Source: a virus. From it: DNA of 64,000 nt. This document shows positions 28,454-37,009 of the stretch, in pieces. Position 1 is the stretch's first letter. Every line of letters begins with the position of its first letter. The position numbers and the translations under genes were made by a program. Below the pieces are notes generated by a model, which saw only the letters and a list, made by a program, of their open reading frames with translations, ran no database searches and had not been told where the DNA came from. Location: positions 1 to 64,000 of the IMG/VR virus record IMGVR_UViG_3300027779_002770; one strand, written 5' to 3'.

Positions 28454-29408
28454 CAATGATTTACCAGTAGTTGAACTTCCAACTGGTCTGGGATTTAACG
28501 AACCAATAAAAACAGACTTCCATGATCATCTGGACTCTGTAAAAATAAAGCTAGTAAGCAGCCCTTCAATAGAAGAATTAAGAAACTATATACCTGACTT
28601 TTGTACTGCTACATGGGCAGAACAGCCTTTCAATAAAGCCGGACTGTCAAATTATGAAAAAGATAAAATGATTTGGATGTTATTTGATGGAAAGCTATTG
28701 CCAACAGCATTCGAAACAATAAACTGTACGTTTACCATAGAGGGTATTGACACTCAATTTGTAACACACTTAATCAGACATCGTACATTCAGCTTTTCAG
28801 CGCAATGTACAGGTGACAGATCACAAAGAAATGATAATGCTGTCATACCCCATGCAATCATTAACACACCTGAGATGGCTGAACGCTATAAACAATTAGT
28901 CAATGACACAAAGCAGCTTTACGCTGACATGGTTGACACAAAGCAAATTTCTGTTATGGATGCCAGGCATATTTTGCCAAAATGCCTAAGTACATTTTAC
29001 TGGGCAAGAGGTAACATAAGAGATGTAATGGCTTTTATCAAGACCCGCATCGATAAACAAATCCAACCAACAGAAGATAATTTAGTTGCATACTACATGT
29101 GGTTAGAACTGGTAAGGCAATATCCAATGCTTATTGACTGTATCGACATCCACACGCCTGCAAGATATTATATTTCTACAGCAAGAACAGGTACAGGCAC
29201 AAATCTTTACTGGCCAGATGAAGACTCTGATCTGTTTGACTATAATGAAGATGATTTTTTATATCAGTCTATACGTGAAGATCTTAACGGAACTAAAGAC
29301 TCTGGTAGAAATACATTCATTGAAAAGCTAATAGAAGTAGATAAAGAATTAGAAGAAATAAGACAAGTCGCATATGAAAGATATGATTTTTTAAAAGAAG
29401 GAAAATAG
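28443..29408 (+). CDS. thyX: flavin-dependent thymidylate synthase ThyX
   Basis: 321 aa. It makes dTMP from dUMP using FAD, NADPH and methylene-folate. The ThyX signature is present at residues 112-130: R112-H-R-T-F-S117 then CTGDRSQR, close to RHRxxSxxxxSxRY. A second conserved part is ARHILPKCLSTFYWARGNIR with DVMAFIKTR, the dUMP-binding and catalytic region. It is longer than bacterial ThyX (about 220-250 aa), with an extended C-terminus (about 250-321, acidic). A ThyA-like half-domain is encoded separately at 33.5 kb. Confidence 0.92.
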   Translation: MPINNDLPVVELPTGLGFNEPIKTDFHDHLDSVKIKLVSSPSIEELRNYIPDFCTATWAEQPFNKAGLSNYEKDKMIWMLFDGKLLPTAFETINCTFTIEGIDTQFVTHLIRHRTFSFSAQCTGDRSQRNDNAVIPHAIINTPEMAERYKQLVNDTKQLYADMVDTKQISVMDARHILPKCLSTFYWARGNIRDVMAFIKTRIDKQIQPTEDNLVAYYMWLELVRQYPMLIDCIDIHTPARYYISTARTGTGTNLYWPDEDSDLFDYNEDDFLYQSIREDLNGTKDSGRNTFIEKLIEVDKELEEIRQVAYERYDFLKEGK

Positions 29409-29761
29409 TGGAACGGCTAGAAGAAATATACGAACTACAGAAACATTTTACAGAAAGATTCTTTAAAGAAAAACAAGGGTTAACATTAGATGAAGTAAGA
29501 TCTGATAAAGAACAACTTGTAAAATGGAACAAAGAATACATACTCGCTTTAATAGCTGAGGCGACTGAGGTTTTAAACGAAGTTGATTGGAAGATGCATA
29601 AAAAAATGAATCTTCCAAATGATGCAAGAGAACGATTACTGGAAGAAAGTATTGATGTCATGAAATTCTTATTGGGACTGATGATAGTCAATGGATTCAG
29701 CCTTGAAGACATCTATACTATGTTTGTAAAGAAATCAAAAATAGTTGAAAAAAGACTATAA
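29408..29761 (+). CDS. dimeric all-alpha dUTPase-like (MazG-type) NTP pyrophosphatase
   Basis: 117 aa, GTG start on the last base of thyX. The magnesium-binding signature ExxE-x(n)-ExxD appears as EATEVLNEVDW (about 55-65) and EESIDVMKFLLG (about 79-90). It fits the all-alpha dUTPase/dCTPase group common in phages, which keeps uracil out of DNA and feeds dUMP to ThyX. Gene order next to thyX supports this. Confidence 0.78.
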   Translation: MERLEEIYELQKHFTERFFKEKQGLTLDEVRSDKEQLVKWNKEYILALIAEATEVLNEVDWKMHKKMNLPNDARERLLEESIDVMKFLLGLMIVNGFSLEDIYTMFVKKSKIVEKRL

Positions 29762-29767
29762 AAAGCC

Positions 29768-29796
29768 TTTACACTTAAGCGAAAAAGGCTTAGATT
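29768..29796 (+). promoter_or_regulatory. promoter of TTTACA-N17-TAGATTCT family (copy A)
   Basis: TTTACA (29768-29773), 17-base spacer, TAGATT (29791-29796), followed by CTAATACAATA. The boxes are embedded in an inverted repeat, AAGCCTTT (29763-29770) and AAAGGCTT (29784-29791). It lies upstream of the polymerase III gene. Matching sites occur at 33448, 44874 and 58649. Confidence 0.7.
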
Positions 29797-29821
29797 CTAA
29801 TACAATAAAAAAGGTAATAAT

Positions 29822-32800
29822 TTGTCATTAAAAAATATAACACCACCAGATAGATTCACCGGGTTACATTCACACACAACATTTAGTACATTCGATGCAA
29901 TAGGCTACCCATCAGATCATATTGATTTTATTACAAGTGATCCGCAAGGCGGCGATTCATGGGCAATTACTGATCATGGAAATGGTAACGGATTAGGCCA
30001 CGCAAATGCGCATGCCAATATAGTTAAAAAGTCTGGTAGAAAATATCGTCAGTTATACGGTGTTGAATTTTATTTTATACCCTCAATAAAAACTTGGCAG
30101 CAACAATATGAAGCACATCGTGCAACTGTTCAAGCAGAAAGAGATGCTAAAAAACAAGAGAAGCTAGCAAATACACCAGTTATTATTGATGCTGAAAAAG
30201 AAGTAGAGGCAGGCGGCCATGTGTTAGAGGACGAATCTGAAACAAAGGGCTCTGCAAAAGGTAAACCGGCTTGGAAGAGGTATCATCATCTAGTTGTTGT
30301 TGCAAAAAATAGGCAAGGATTAGCTAATCTATTTACACTTGTTAAGAAGTCTTATAAAGATGGATTCTATAGATTCCCTCGTATTGATTTTGAAATGCTT
30401 AAAGCACATGGTGATGGGCTAGTTGTATCAACAGCATGTGTTGGAGGCCTGGCATCGGGTATAATTTACAATGAGTTTCAAGATTTAACTTTTGATCAAT
30501 TCCATCCTGATCTATTAAATAATTCATTGAAATACAATACAATCATGAAAAGATTAACAAATATGACTGATTATTTTGTTGATTGCGTTGGGCCAGAGAA
30601 CTTCTTCCTAGAAATACAATTTAATAAATTAACAGCACAACAAATGACAAATCGTATGTTGCTTGATTTATCTAAAAATACAGGTATCAAATTAGTTGCA
30701 ACTGCTGATTCACATTATCCATCACCTGATGTTTGGGAGGCAAGAGAACTTTATAAAAAATTAGGTTGGTTTAGCAACGATCCTAAAAAGATGATACTCC
30801 CAAAAGAAGAAGAACTAAAGTGCTTATTATACCCTAAAAATGCACAACAGATGTGGTCTGAATTTACAGAAAATTATAATGAATATGATTTTTATAAAGG
30901 TCATGAAACTGAAGTTCGCGATGCGATAAATAGAACACATGATATTGCGTGGGATCTATGTGAAGATACATGGATTGATCAATCAGCAAAGCTACCAATT
31001 CACGGAACAACAGAAAAACCTGCATTTAATATGCTTGTTGATTTAGCTAGAGAGGGCTTGATCCGTGAAGGCTTAGATAAAAAACAGGAATATATTGATC
31101 GTACAAAAAAAGAGTTAGCAGATATAAAGACACTTGGTCATGAATCATATTTTATAACAATGTATCAGATCTTTGACAAGTCTTCCAAGCGGACATTATT
31201 GGGCCCCGGTCGTGGTTCAGGCGCAGGTAGTCTTGTAAACTTCTTATTAGGAATAACTCAGCTTGATCCACTTGAATATGGCTTATTATGGGAAAGATTT
31301 TTAGGACCGCATAAAGTATCCTGGCCAGATATTGATACTGATGCAGGTGATCGCGATGTCCTAATTGAGGTATCAAAAGAGCTGTATGGCGAAGAATCAG
31401 TTATTCCTGTATCAAATTTCAATACACTAAAATTAAAATCACTTCTTAAAGATGTATCAAAGTTTTATGGCGTACCATTTGCAGAAGTAAACAATCTTTC
31501 AAACGGACTCCAGGAAGAAGTCATGCCTTTTGCACGTGGTGATAATGAAGAAAAATCAATGTTCATGCTTAAACATGAAGATTGTATGGAACATTCCAAA
31601 CGTTACAAAGATTTTATGGAAAAATATCCTAATGTTGCAAGACAAATCAGTTCTTTATTTTTACAAAATAGAAGTATTGGACGACATGCAGGCGGTGTTA
31701 TAATAGCACCTGAAAAAGATCTCACAAGCTGTATGCCTATTATATCAGTTAGAGGTGAATTACAAACACCGTGGTCTGAAGGCATGAATGTTAGAAATTT
31801 AGAACCTAATGGATTCCTTAAATTTGATTTCTTAGGTTTAACATTGTTACGAGATGTAGAAAATTGTATTAGACGTATTCTTAAAAAACAAGGTAATTCT
31901 GATCCAACATTTTTAGAAGTAAAAGAGTTCTTTGATAAAAAATTAAATTGTCGAAATGCAAAGATGGATGACCCAAAAGTCTGGAAACATGTGTATGAAG
32001 ATGGAAAGTTTACAGCAATCTTCCAGTTTACTGCAGATGGTGCAAGACGATTTTGTCTAGACGCAAAGCCAACCGACATTGAAACACTTGGAGCGATAAC
32101 AGCAATCTACAGACCTGGTCCGCTTAAAGCTAATGTACATCAAAAATTTGTTAAAAATAAACGACAAGCAGCGATGATAGACTATGATCATCCTTTAATT
32201 GAAAAAATATTAGGACCAACATTCAATAATATTGTATTTCAAGAACAGTTCATGTTGCTAGCACAAGATCTTTCAGGCTTTACATTAGGTGAGGCAGATA
32301 AGCTTAGGAAGACATTAGTTAAGATGTCACATGATTCTCTTAGCGGTAAGAAAAATGAAAGACAATTTGCAAAAGAGAAGTTTATTTCTGGTGCTAAGAA
32401 GCTTAATGGCATTGATGAAAAAATTACAACTGATTTGTGGGAAAAAATTGAAGCATTTTCTACGTATGGATTTAATAAATCACATGCAATTGCTTACGCA
32501 ATTGACTCTTACTATGGTGCATGGTTACACACATATTATGAAGTAGAATGGTTAGCAACAATACTTGATTCTGAAAATAATAATCCCAAAGGCTTAACAA
32601 AAACAATTTCTGAAATAAAATCTTATGGCTACCAAATTATTGATGCTGATATAAACTATTCTGGTATACAATGGGAATATTCAACTGAAATAGATGCATT
32701 TGTTCCTCCGCTATCTTCAATCAAAGGTGTAGGTGCTGCAGCAATGAATGAAGTTATGGGAGCTAGACCCTTTAGAAATATTAAAGAATTGTTATATGAT

Positions 32801-33457
32801 TCTGAAGGTAGCTGGAGATGGTCAAAGTTTAATAAGTCTGCAATTAAATCACTGTGTACTGTTGAGGCATTAGGCTCGATTGCGGAATTCAATAATGGAA
32901 CTTTAAATAATCATAATCAATTACTCCACGTGCTAACAGATGATAAAAATTATGAAACACTTAGAAAGCACATAAGCGGTTTAACAAAGACACAACGTCA
33001 GAAACTTGAAAAGCAAAATGAATACCCAACAGACTATATTGATGGATTATTTAGTAAATATGCAGATATTCCTGATTGGTCTAGAATGGAAAAGATCGAG
33101 AATTATGCTTCAATGACAGCAACAATAAAAAATGATCTTGTATTTCCGGAAGAAGTTATGGACCAAATTGGCTTACATAATGTAATATGTGCTTTTGATA
33201 TACCTGAAGGGACAAGGAAGCAAGGATGGTTTTCTGTTATTGAAAAGACTAAAAAGAAATCAAAAAATAATAGAGTTTTCTGGAGTCTAAAGATAATCGA
33301 TAATCAAAATAATACAGGCTGGTTACGTGTTTGGGGCGATTTTTACGAAGATAAAGAGCCAGGTAAATATACATTTTGTCTTGCTGATATTCACAATGAT
33401 TCACAATGGGGAATGTCAACAAATGCAGCAAAATTTAAAATAATACCTTTACAATAA
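29822..33457 (+). CDS. dnaE: DNA polymerase III alpha subunit (DnaE-like)
   Basis: 1211 aa family C replicative polymerase. The N-terminal PHP domain starts at FTGLHSHTTFSTFDAIGYPS with TDHGNGNG, has an insertion of about 50 residues (near 105-155) and continues with TADSHYP. Polymerase motifs: GPGRGSGAGSLVNFLLGIT (about 462-480), PDIDTD with D503 and D505 as catalytic metal ligands, GRHAGGVIIAP, FKFDFLGL, then FQFTADGARRF and GEADKLRKTLVK in the fingers. The C-terminal part has a helix-hairpin-helix-like SSIKGVGAAAMNEV and a putative OB fold. The start is TTG with AAGG upstream. T4-like phages normally use a family B polymerase, so this is unusual. Confidence 0.93.
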   Translation: MSLKNITPPDRFTGLHSHTTFSTFDAIGYPSDHIDFITSDPQGGDSWAITDHGNGNGLGHANAHANIVKKSGRKYRQLYGVEFYFIPSIKTWQQQYEAHRATVQAERDAKKQEKLANTPVIIDAEKEVEAGGHVLEDESETKGSAKGKPAWKRYHHLVVVAKNRQGLANLFTLVKKSYKDGFYRFPRIDFEMLKAHGDGLVVSTACVGGLASGIIYNEFQDLTFDQFHPDLLNNSLKYNTIMKRLTNMTDYFVDCVGPENFFLEIQFNKLTAQQMTNRMLLDLSKNTGIKLVATADSHYPSPDVWEARELYKKLGWFSNDPKKMILPKEEELKCLLYPKNAQQMWSEFTENYNEYDFYKGHETEVRDAINRTHDIAWDLCEDTWIDQSAKLPIHGTTEKPAFNMLVDLAREGLIREGLDKKQEYIDRTKKELADIKTLGHESYFITMYQIFDKSSKRTLLGPGRGSGAGSLVNFLLGITQLDPLEYGLLWERFLGPHKVSWPDIDTDAGDRDVLIEVSKELYGEESVIPVSNFNTLKLKSLLKDVSKFYGVPFAEVNNLSNGLQEEVMPFARGDNEEKSMFMLKHEDCMEHSKRYKDFMEKYPNVARQISSLFLQNRSIGRHAGGVIIAPEKDLTSCMPIISVRGELQTPWSEGMNVRNLEPNGFLKFDFLGLTLLRDVENCIRRILKKQGNSDPTFLEVKEFFDKKLNCRNAKMDDPKVWKHVYEDGKFTAIFQFTADGARRFCLDAKPTDIETLGAITAIYRPGPLKANVHQKFVKNKRQAAMIDYDHPLIEKILGPTFNNIVFQEQFMLLAQDLSGFTLGEADKLRKTLVKMSHDSLSGKKNERQFAKEKFISGAKKLNGIDEKITTDLWEKIEAFSTYGFNKSHAIAYAIDSYYGAWLHTYYEVEWLATILDSENNNPKGLTKTISEIKSYGYQIIDADINYSGIQWEYSTEIDAFVPPLSSIKGVGAAAMNEVMGARPFRNIKELLYDSEGSWRWSKFNKSAIKSLCTVEALGSIAEFNNGTLNNHNQLLHVLTDDKNYETLRKHISGLTKTQRQKLEKQNEYPTDYIDGLFSKYADIPDWSRMEKIENYASMTATIKNDLVFPEEVMDQIGLHNVICAFDIPEGTRKQGWFSVIEKTKKKSKNNRVFWSLKIIDNQNNTGWLRVWGDFYEDKEPGKYTFCLADIHNDSQWGMSTNAAKFKIIPLQ

Positions 33458-33476
33458 CATGAAAAAGTATTAGATT
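33448..33476 (+). promoter_or_regulatory. promoter of TTTACA-N17-TAGATTCT family (copy C)
   Basis: TTTACA (33448-33453), 17-base spacer, TAGATT (33471-33476). The ATG of the next gene begins at 33482, six bases after the -10 box, so the transcript would start at or next to the ATG and be leaderless. The -35 box lies inside the end of the polymerase III gene. Confidence 0.65.
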
Positions 33477-33481
33477 CTATT

Positions 33482-34390
33482 ATGCTATTATTAAATAATA
33501 TTACACTTGAAGGTGCAGATTTGGCAGGAAAAACTACGCTAATGAAAAGACTTCACAAAGAGACAAAAAATAAATACAATATTATTGACAGATCTCTTAT
33601 GTCAGCGCTAGTTTATGCTAGGTTATATAAACGACCAAATATCTCACTTCTAGAAAAACAACTAAGAGATGATTTAAATAACTTAAATAATCGGACAATC
33701 GTATTAATGCCAGATTTAGAGTTATTAGGAGAGCGATACAATAAAAGAGGTGATGAGATTCAAAATTGGCATGGAATTATAAAGATAAGAGAAGCATACG
33801 AAGAAGTATTAAATATTTATGAATCATTTAGCACTGTCCATGTTGTTAGAAACTCATCTGAACTCCCATGGGAACCACATGATGAAGTATTGAAATATCT
33901 TGCGAATAGTGAGACTAGTGATATTCCTTATCAAGTTAGACAAAATGCTATTGCTTCTGATAATGAAGCATTTCCGGTAACATTTGAAGTTAATCTTAGC
34001 GCTAGTTTTATGACATCACATGCTGATGCATTAGAACATCAATCTGAAAAAGCTTATTATACAAAAATACTTTCTAAGATGTTGACAACAATTACAAAAG
34101 AAAATATTGGTGATAATCCTTACGGCAAACCACAAGATCCAAAAGCTACGAGACGATATATTTATGCAGATGATTCTTGTATAGCATTATTTCATATGAT
34201 GTATCGCAAAGATAGATTAAATTTCTATGCAACGTTAAGGTCATCAGATGTTGTAAATATATTTGAACACGATTATAAATTCTTATTGTATTTATGTGGT
34301 CAATGTGCAAAAGCCGTGGGAATAAAAGATTATGAAATACCAAAAGAAAATACGTTAACAATTACGCTACATTCAGCACACATAACATAA
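33482..34390 (+). CDS. dNMP kinase-like P-loop protein fused to thymidylate synthase C-terminal half
   Basis: 302 aa. Residues 8-20 (TLEGADLAGKTTL) are a Walker A loop as in thymidylate/deoxynucleoside kinases, with DRS (36-38) as a possible base-binding site. From about 210 the sequence resembles the C-terminal half of ThyA. C233 in DDSCIALFHMMYR aligns with the catalytic cysteine; LRSSD (252-256) aligns with ThyA RSCD; LHSAHI ends the protein where ThyA has its dUMP-binding HxY. The N-terminal half of ThyA is absent, so normal synthase activity is doubtful; a dUMP-binding or hydroxymethylase-like role is possible. No RBS is seen, and a promoter ends six bases before the ATG. Confidence 0.65.
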   Translation: MLLLNNITLEGADLAGKTTLMKRLHKETKNKYNIIDRSLMSALVYARLYKRPNISLLEKQLRDDLNNLNNRTIVLMPDLELLGERYNKRGDEIQNWHGIIKIREAYEEVLNIYESFSTVHVVRNSSELPWEPHDEVLKYLANSETSDIPYQVRQNAIASDNEAFPVTFEVNLSASFMTSHADALEHQSEKAYYTKILSKMLTTITKENIGDNPYGKPQDPKATRRYIYADDSCIALFHMMYRKDRLNFYATLRSSDVVNIFEHDYKFLLYLCGQCAKAVGIKDYEIPKENTLTITLHSAHIT

Positions 34391-34824
34391 TGCCAAATTA
34401 TAACAAGTACTTTAAACAAATATTAAAAGAGACAGCTGCTATGTCAACATGTGCAAGGGTACAAGTTGGTTGTGTAATTGTAAGAGATGGAAGAATAATA
34501 TCAACAGGATGGAACGGTGTACCTGCTGGACAAGAGCATTGTAAAGATGAGTATGTATTTGGTGGTTTGCCAATTGAATCACATCACACATGGTCAACAA
34601 AGCATGAAGTTCATGCTGAGACAAACGCAATAGGCTATGCTGCGAAAAATGGGGTAGCTACACAAGGTGCAACAATTTACACGTCAGTCTCACCTTGTAT
34701 TGACTGCGCAAAATTAATAATAGCAGCAGGTATAAAGTGTGTTTATTATATAGACGAGTATGATAGAAGTAATACTGGAGAAGCATTTTTACGTAGAAAT
34801 AAAATAGGTTGTACAAAATTATGA
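34390..34824 (+). CDS. deoxycytidylate deaminase
   Basis: 144 aa zinc enzyme turning dCMP into dUMP for thymidylate synthesis. Zinc/catalytic motif: HAETNAI (about 76-82) with H and catalytic E, then SVSPCIDCAKLI (about 98-109) with both cysteines. CARVQVGCVIVRDGRIISTG is the usual N-terminal strand. It begins on the last base of the kinase/ThyA-like gene and ends in an ATGA overlap with the next gene. Confidence 0.92.
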   Translation: MPNYNKYFKQILKETAAMSTCARVQVGCVIVRDGRIISTGWNGVPAGQEHCKDEYVFGGLPIESHHTWSTKHEVHAETNAIGYAAKNGVATQGATIYTSVSPCIDCAKLIIAAGIKCVYYIDEYDRSNTGEAFLRRNKIGCTKL

Positions 34825-35231
34825 AAAGAATAAATAGAAATCTTTACAAGATAGAAGAAGATGATAGAGACAGTGCTGAAAGCAAGAACTGGAACAACAG
34901 CATAAATACTTTTATAGGTAATCTTTCTGAGATAGCAGCATGCAGTTATTTGGGAATTGACTGGTCAACAGCAGATAAAGCTACAGCTGATATTATCGAT
35001 GATGATGGGCTAAGGTATCAAGTAAAAGGGACAAAAGAAGGGTTCAATAAAAAAAGATACTGGCTAGAACAGGGTATAACTAAACAATTTGATAGGTACA
35101 TATTTGTTGTAGTTGATGAAGAAGAAAAGTTTGCTAAAATAGAAATGGATGTAGTTAAGCAAATACCACACCAAAACGTGCATGAAGTCACATTAAGTGG
35201 TAAAAGGCTTCAAGCTATATTTAGAAAATAG
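34821..35231 (+). CDS. possible PD-(D/E)xK nuclease-like protein
   Basis: 136 aa from ATG 34821, chosen because it forms ATGA with the deaminase stop. IGNLSEIAACSYLG gives an N-terminal helix with a Glu; ATADIIDDDGLRYQVKGTKE gives D...QVK, which resembles the D-x(n)-(E/Q)xK core of restriction-type nucleases. EKFAKIEMD follows as the next strand. Assignment is by pattern only. A role in host DNA degradation or recombination would fit with the nuclease two genes on. Confidence 0.45.
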   Translation: MKRINRNLYKIEEDDRDSAESKNWNNSINTFIGNLSEIAACSYLGIDWSTADKATADIIDDDGLRYQVKGTKEGFNKKRYWLEQGITKQFDRYIFVVVDEEEKFAKIEMDVVKQIPHQNVHEVTLSGKRLQAIFRK

Positions 35232-35239
35232 GAGTTGTA

Positions 35240-35656
35240 ATGAGTATCAGAGAGAGTGATATGACAATAAAAAAGAGTTTAAAGAAGAATGCAAGAACGC
35301 AGGCTGGGAGACAGAAAAGTAATGCAGAATCAGTACTTAGACAAGCTTACCCTCAAATGATCAATGAATTTAGACAAATTCAAGAAGAACAATTTGATTT
35401 ATTTTGTAAAAAGCAGCATGATTACGGCCCAGGGAATATTTCAGTTGGAACACAATTACAGACAGAAGAAGAAATAAAATTATCTCTTACAGGATTATGG
35501 TTCAGAATTAATGACAAATGCCAGAGACTAAAAACTTTGTTAATGAACAACCGAGAAAGTGCAGTTAAAGATGAACCATTAGAAGATACATTTCTTGACA
35601 TTTCTAATTATGGAATTATGGCAACTATTGTCAGTAGAGGGAAGTGGGGTAAATAA
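35240..35656 (+). CDS. DUF1599/Nmad1-like nucleotide-related protein
   Basis: 138 aa. The core KKQHDYGPGNISVGTQLQTE followed by TGLWFRINDKCQRLKTLL and DTFLDISNYG resembles DUF1599 (nucleotide modification associated domain 1), a MazG-related helical family frequent in phages. Conserved Asp/Glu pairs (EDTFLDI) could bind magnesium. AGGAG sits before the ATG. Position in the nucleotide block agrees, but the activity is unknown. Confidence 0.6.
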   Translation: MSIRESDMTIKKSLKKNARTQAGRQKSNAESVLRQAYPQMINEFRQIQEEQFDLFCKKQHDYGPGNISVGTQLQTEEEIKLSLTGLWFRINDKCQRLKTLLMNNRESAVKDEPLEDTFLDISNYGIMATIVSRGKWGK

Positions 35657-35659
35657 CTA

Positions 35660-36523
35660 ATGGGAAGAATTAGCTGGTCGCAAGTCCAAACATATACACA
35701 GTGTCCTTATAAGTGGAAGTTAAATTATATTGATGGGCACAAAACATTCACAGATTCAATATTTACAGTGTATGGTAAGGCACTTCACGATACACTACAA
35801 ACATACTTAACAAAAATGTATTCTGTGTCTATTAAAGAAGCTGACGAAATAGATTTGTCAAATATGGTCGTTGACAGGCTTAAGTATCATTATGGTGAAG
35901 GTGTTAAAAATGCAAATGGAGTTCATTTTTCTACACAATCACAACTAACTGAGTTTTGTATTCAAGGAGCAAAAGCACTTGATTGGTTTAAACGACATAG
36001 ATCTGATTATTTTAACAAGAAAGACTGGGAATTATTGGGTGTTGAGACACCGATAGAGACACATTATAAGACTGTAGACGTGCTGGGCTATATTGATGTA
36101 TTAATGAGAAATACAAAGACAGGTCGAATTAAGGTTATTGATATCAAGACATCAACTAGAGGCTGGAAAAAAGAAAAGACAGACCAAATGAAGCGAGGCC
36201 AACTTTTATTTTATAAAAAATTCACAGCTGAAAAATATAATGTCGATATTTCAATGGTAGATGTAGAATTCATTATCGTAAAACGAATGGTGTGGGAAAA
36301 TTCAGACTTTCCAGTAAAATATATTCAAAGATTTGAGCCACCGTCTGCAGGTGTATCAATTAATAGAATTTTTGATAAAGTTGACCTATTTATTAGTGAA
36401 TGTTTTAATAAAGATGGAAGTTACAAGGTAGAAACAAAGTATGAAAAACTTGGCGTACAAAATAAATGTAAGTGGTGTGAATTTGCGGACAAGCCAGCAC
36501 TATGCGATAAGGGCAAATCATGA
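35660..36523 (+). CDS. RecB/Cas4-like PD-(D/E)xK nuclease with possible Fe-S cluster
   Basis: 287 aa. N-terminal ISWSQVQTYTQCPYKWKLNY is the classic PDDEXK_1 start with the first cluster cysteine (C13). VLGYIDVLMRN and KVIDIKTSTRGW provide the nuclease D and D-x-K residues (about 139-168). The C-terminus has C-x2-C-x8-C (NKCKWCEFADKPALC), giving four cysteines as in AddB/Cas4 iron-sulfur nucleases. Likely an exonuclease for recombination or host DNA breakdown. It is not next to any CRISPR gene or array, so a Cas4 role is unlikely. Confidence 0.8.
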   Translation: MGRISWSQVQTYTQCPYKWKLNYIDGHKTFTDSIFTVYGKALHDTLQTYLTKMYSVSIKEADEIDLSNMVVDRLKYHYGEGVKNANGVHFSTQSQLTEFCIQGAKALDWFKRHRSDYFNKKDWELLGVETPIETHYKTVDVLGYIDVLMRNTKTGRIKVIDIKTSTRGWKKEKTDQMKRGQLLFYKKFTAEKYNVDISMVDVEFIIVKRMVWENSDFPVKYIQRFEPPSAGVSINRIFDKVDLFISECFNKDGSYKVETKYEKLGVQNKCKWCEFADKPALCDKGKS

Positions 36524-36948
36524 TACCAACTGTTAGAATACCAGCAAATTTTATAATGTCTGAATATAGAGATCCAGTTTGGAAATATATTTCTAATACA
36601 ATTGATGAAACTAAAGACTTTATACTGTGTATTTATTGTGACACTACACATGATATGGCAGAAGTTGCAAATTTTGTTGATAGCCATAGTGAAAAATTAA
36701 GAATAAAGACAACAATAAAGGTTTGGGATGTATGCAAACAAGAAAGAGTGTTCTTGGATGTACCAAATGGCAACAAAACAGACGCTAGATTTGTTGTAGG
36801 ACGACATAATGTTGATGGAATTATAGCAGCTATGGTTTTTTTAAGAAGTCATTTTGAATTTCTTAGTCGCGAGAAAACAGGACATCCTGTTATAAAACAT
36901 CAAAAAAGGAACGATTCAAAGAATTATGATGGTATATATAAAAAGTAA
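36520..36948 (+). CDS. unknown protein after nuclease
   Basis: 142 aa starting in an ATGA overlap with the nuclease gene. FILCIYCDTTHDMAEVANFV and TTIKVWDVCKQERVFLDVPN suggest alternating strands and helices, possibly a small Rossmann-like or TOPRIM-like fold. The C-terminus is basic. No family recognised. Confidence 0.55.
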   Translation: MIPTVRIPANFIMSEYRDPVWKYISNTIDETKDFILCIYCDTTHDMAEVANFVDSHSEKLRIKTTIKVWDVCKQERVFLDVPNGNKTDARFVVGRHNVDGIIAAMVFLRSHFEFLSREKTGHPVIKHQKRNDSKNYDGIYKK

Positions 36949-36966
36949 TTTTTTATCTCATTTCTT

Positions 36967-37000
36967 GATATATATTAAAAATAGATATATATTAAAAATA
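36967..37000 (+). repeat. perfect tandem 17-bp repeat upstream of RHH-like gene
   Basis: GATATATATTAAAAATA occurs twice head to tail (36967-36983 and 36984-37000), ending nine bases before the ATG at 37010. Each copy contains the TATATATTAA promoter-like core. Tandem sites next to a ribbon-helix-helix-type gene suggest an operator or a doubled promoter. Confidence 0.7.
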
Positions 37001-37009
37001 AAGGATGTT

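Noticed and set aside
29763-29791. Inverted repeat AAGCCTTT/AAAGGCTT as an intrinsic terminator
   Set aside because: No T run follows; a promoter with good boxes overlaps it and the repeat is matched in other promoter copies, so it is listed as a promoter feature.
31603-32079. 158-codon frame on the minus strand inside the polymerase III gene
   Set aside because: It lies wholly within a clear polymerase gene and shows no domain or start signal; it is a shadow of the opposite strand.
35660-36523. Cas4 of a CRISPR system
   Set aside because: Cas4-like Cys and nuclease motifs are shared with phage RecB/AddB-type exonucleases; there is no cas1, cas2 or repeat-spacer array nearby.
36926-37009. 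Longer N-terminus for the RHH-like protein
   Set aside because: It would run through the tandem repeat and overlap the preceding gene; AAGGATG before ATG 37010 supports the shorter form.
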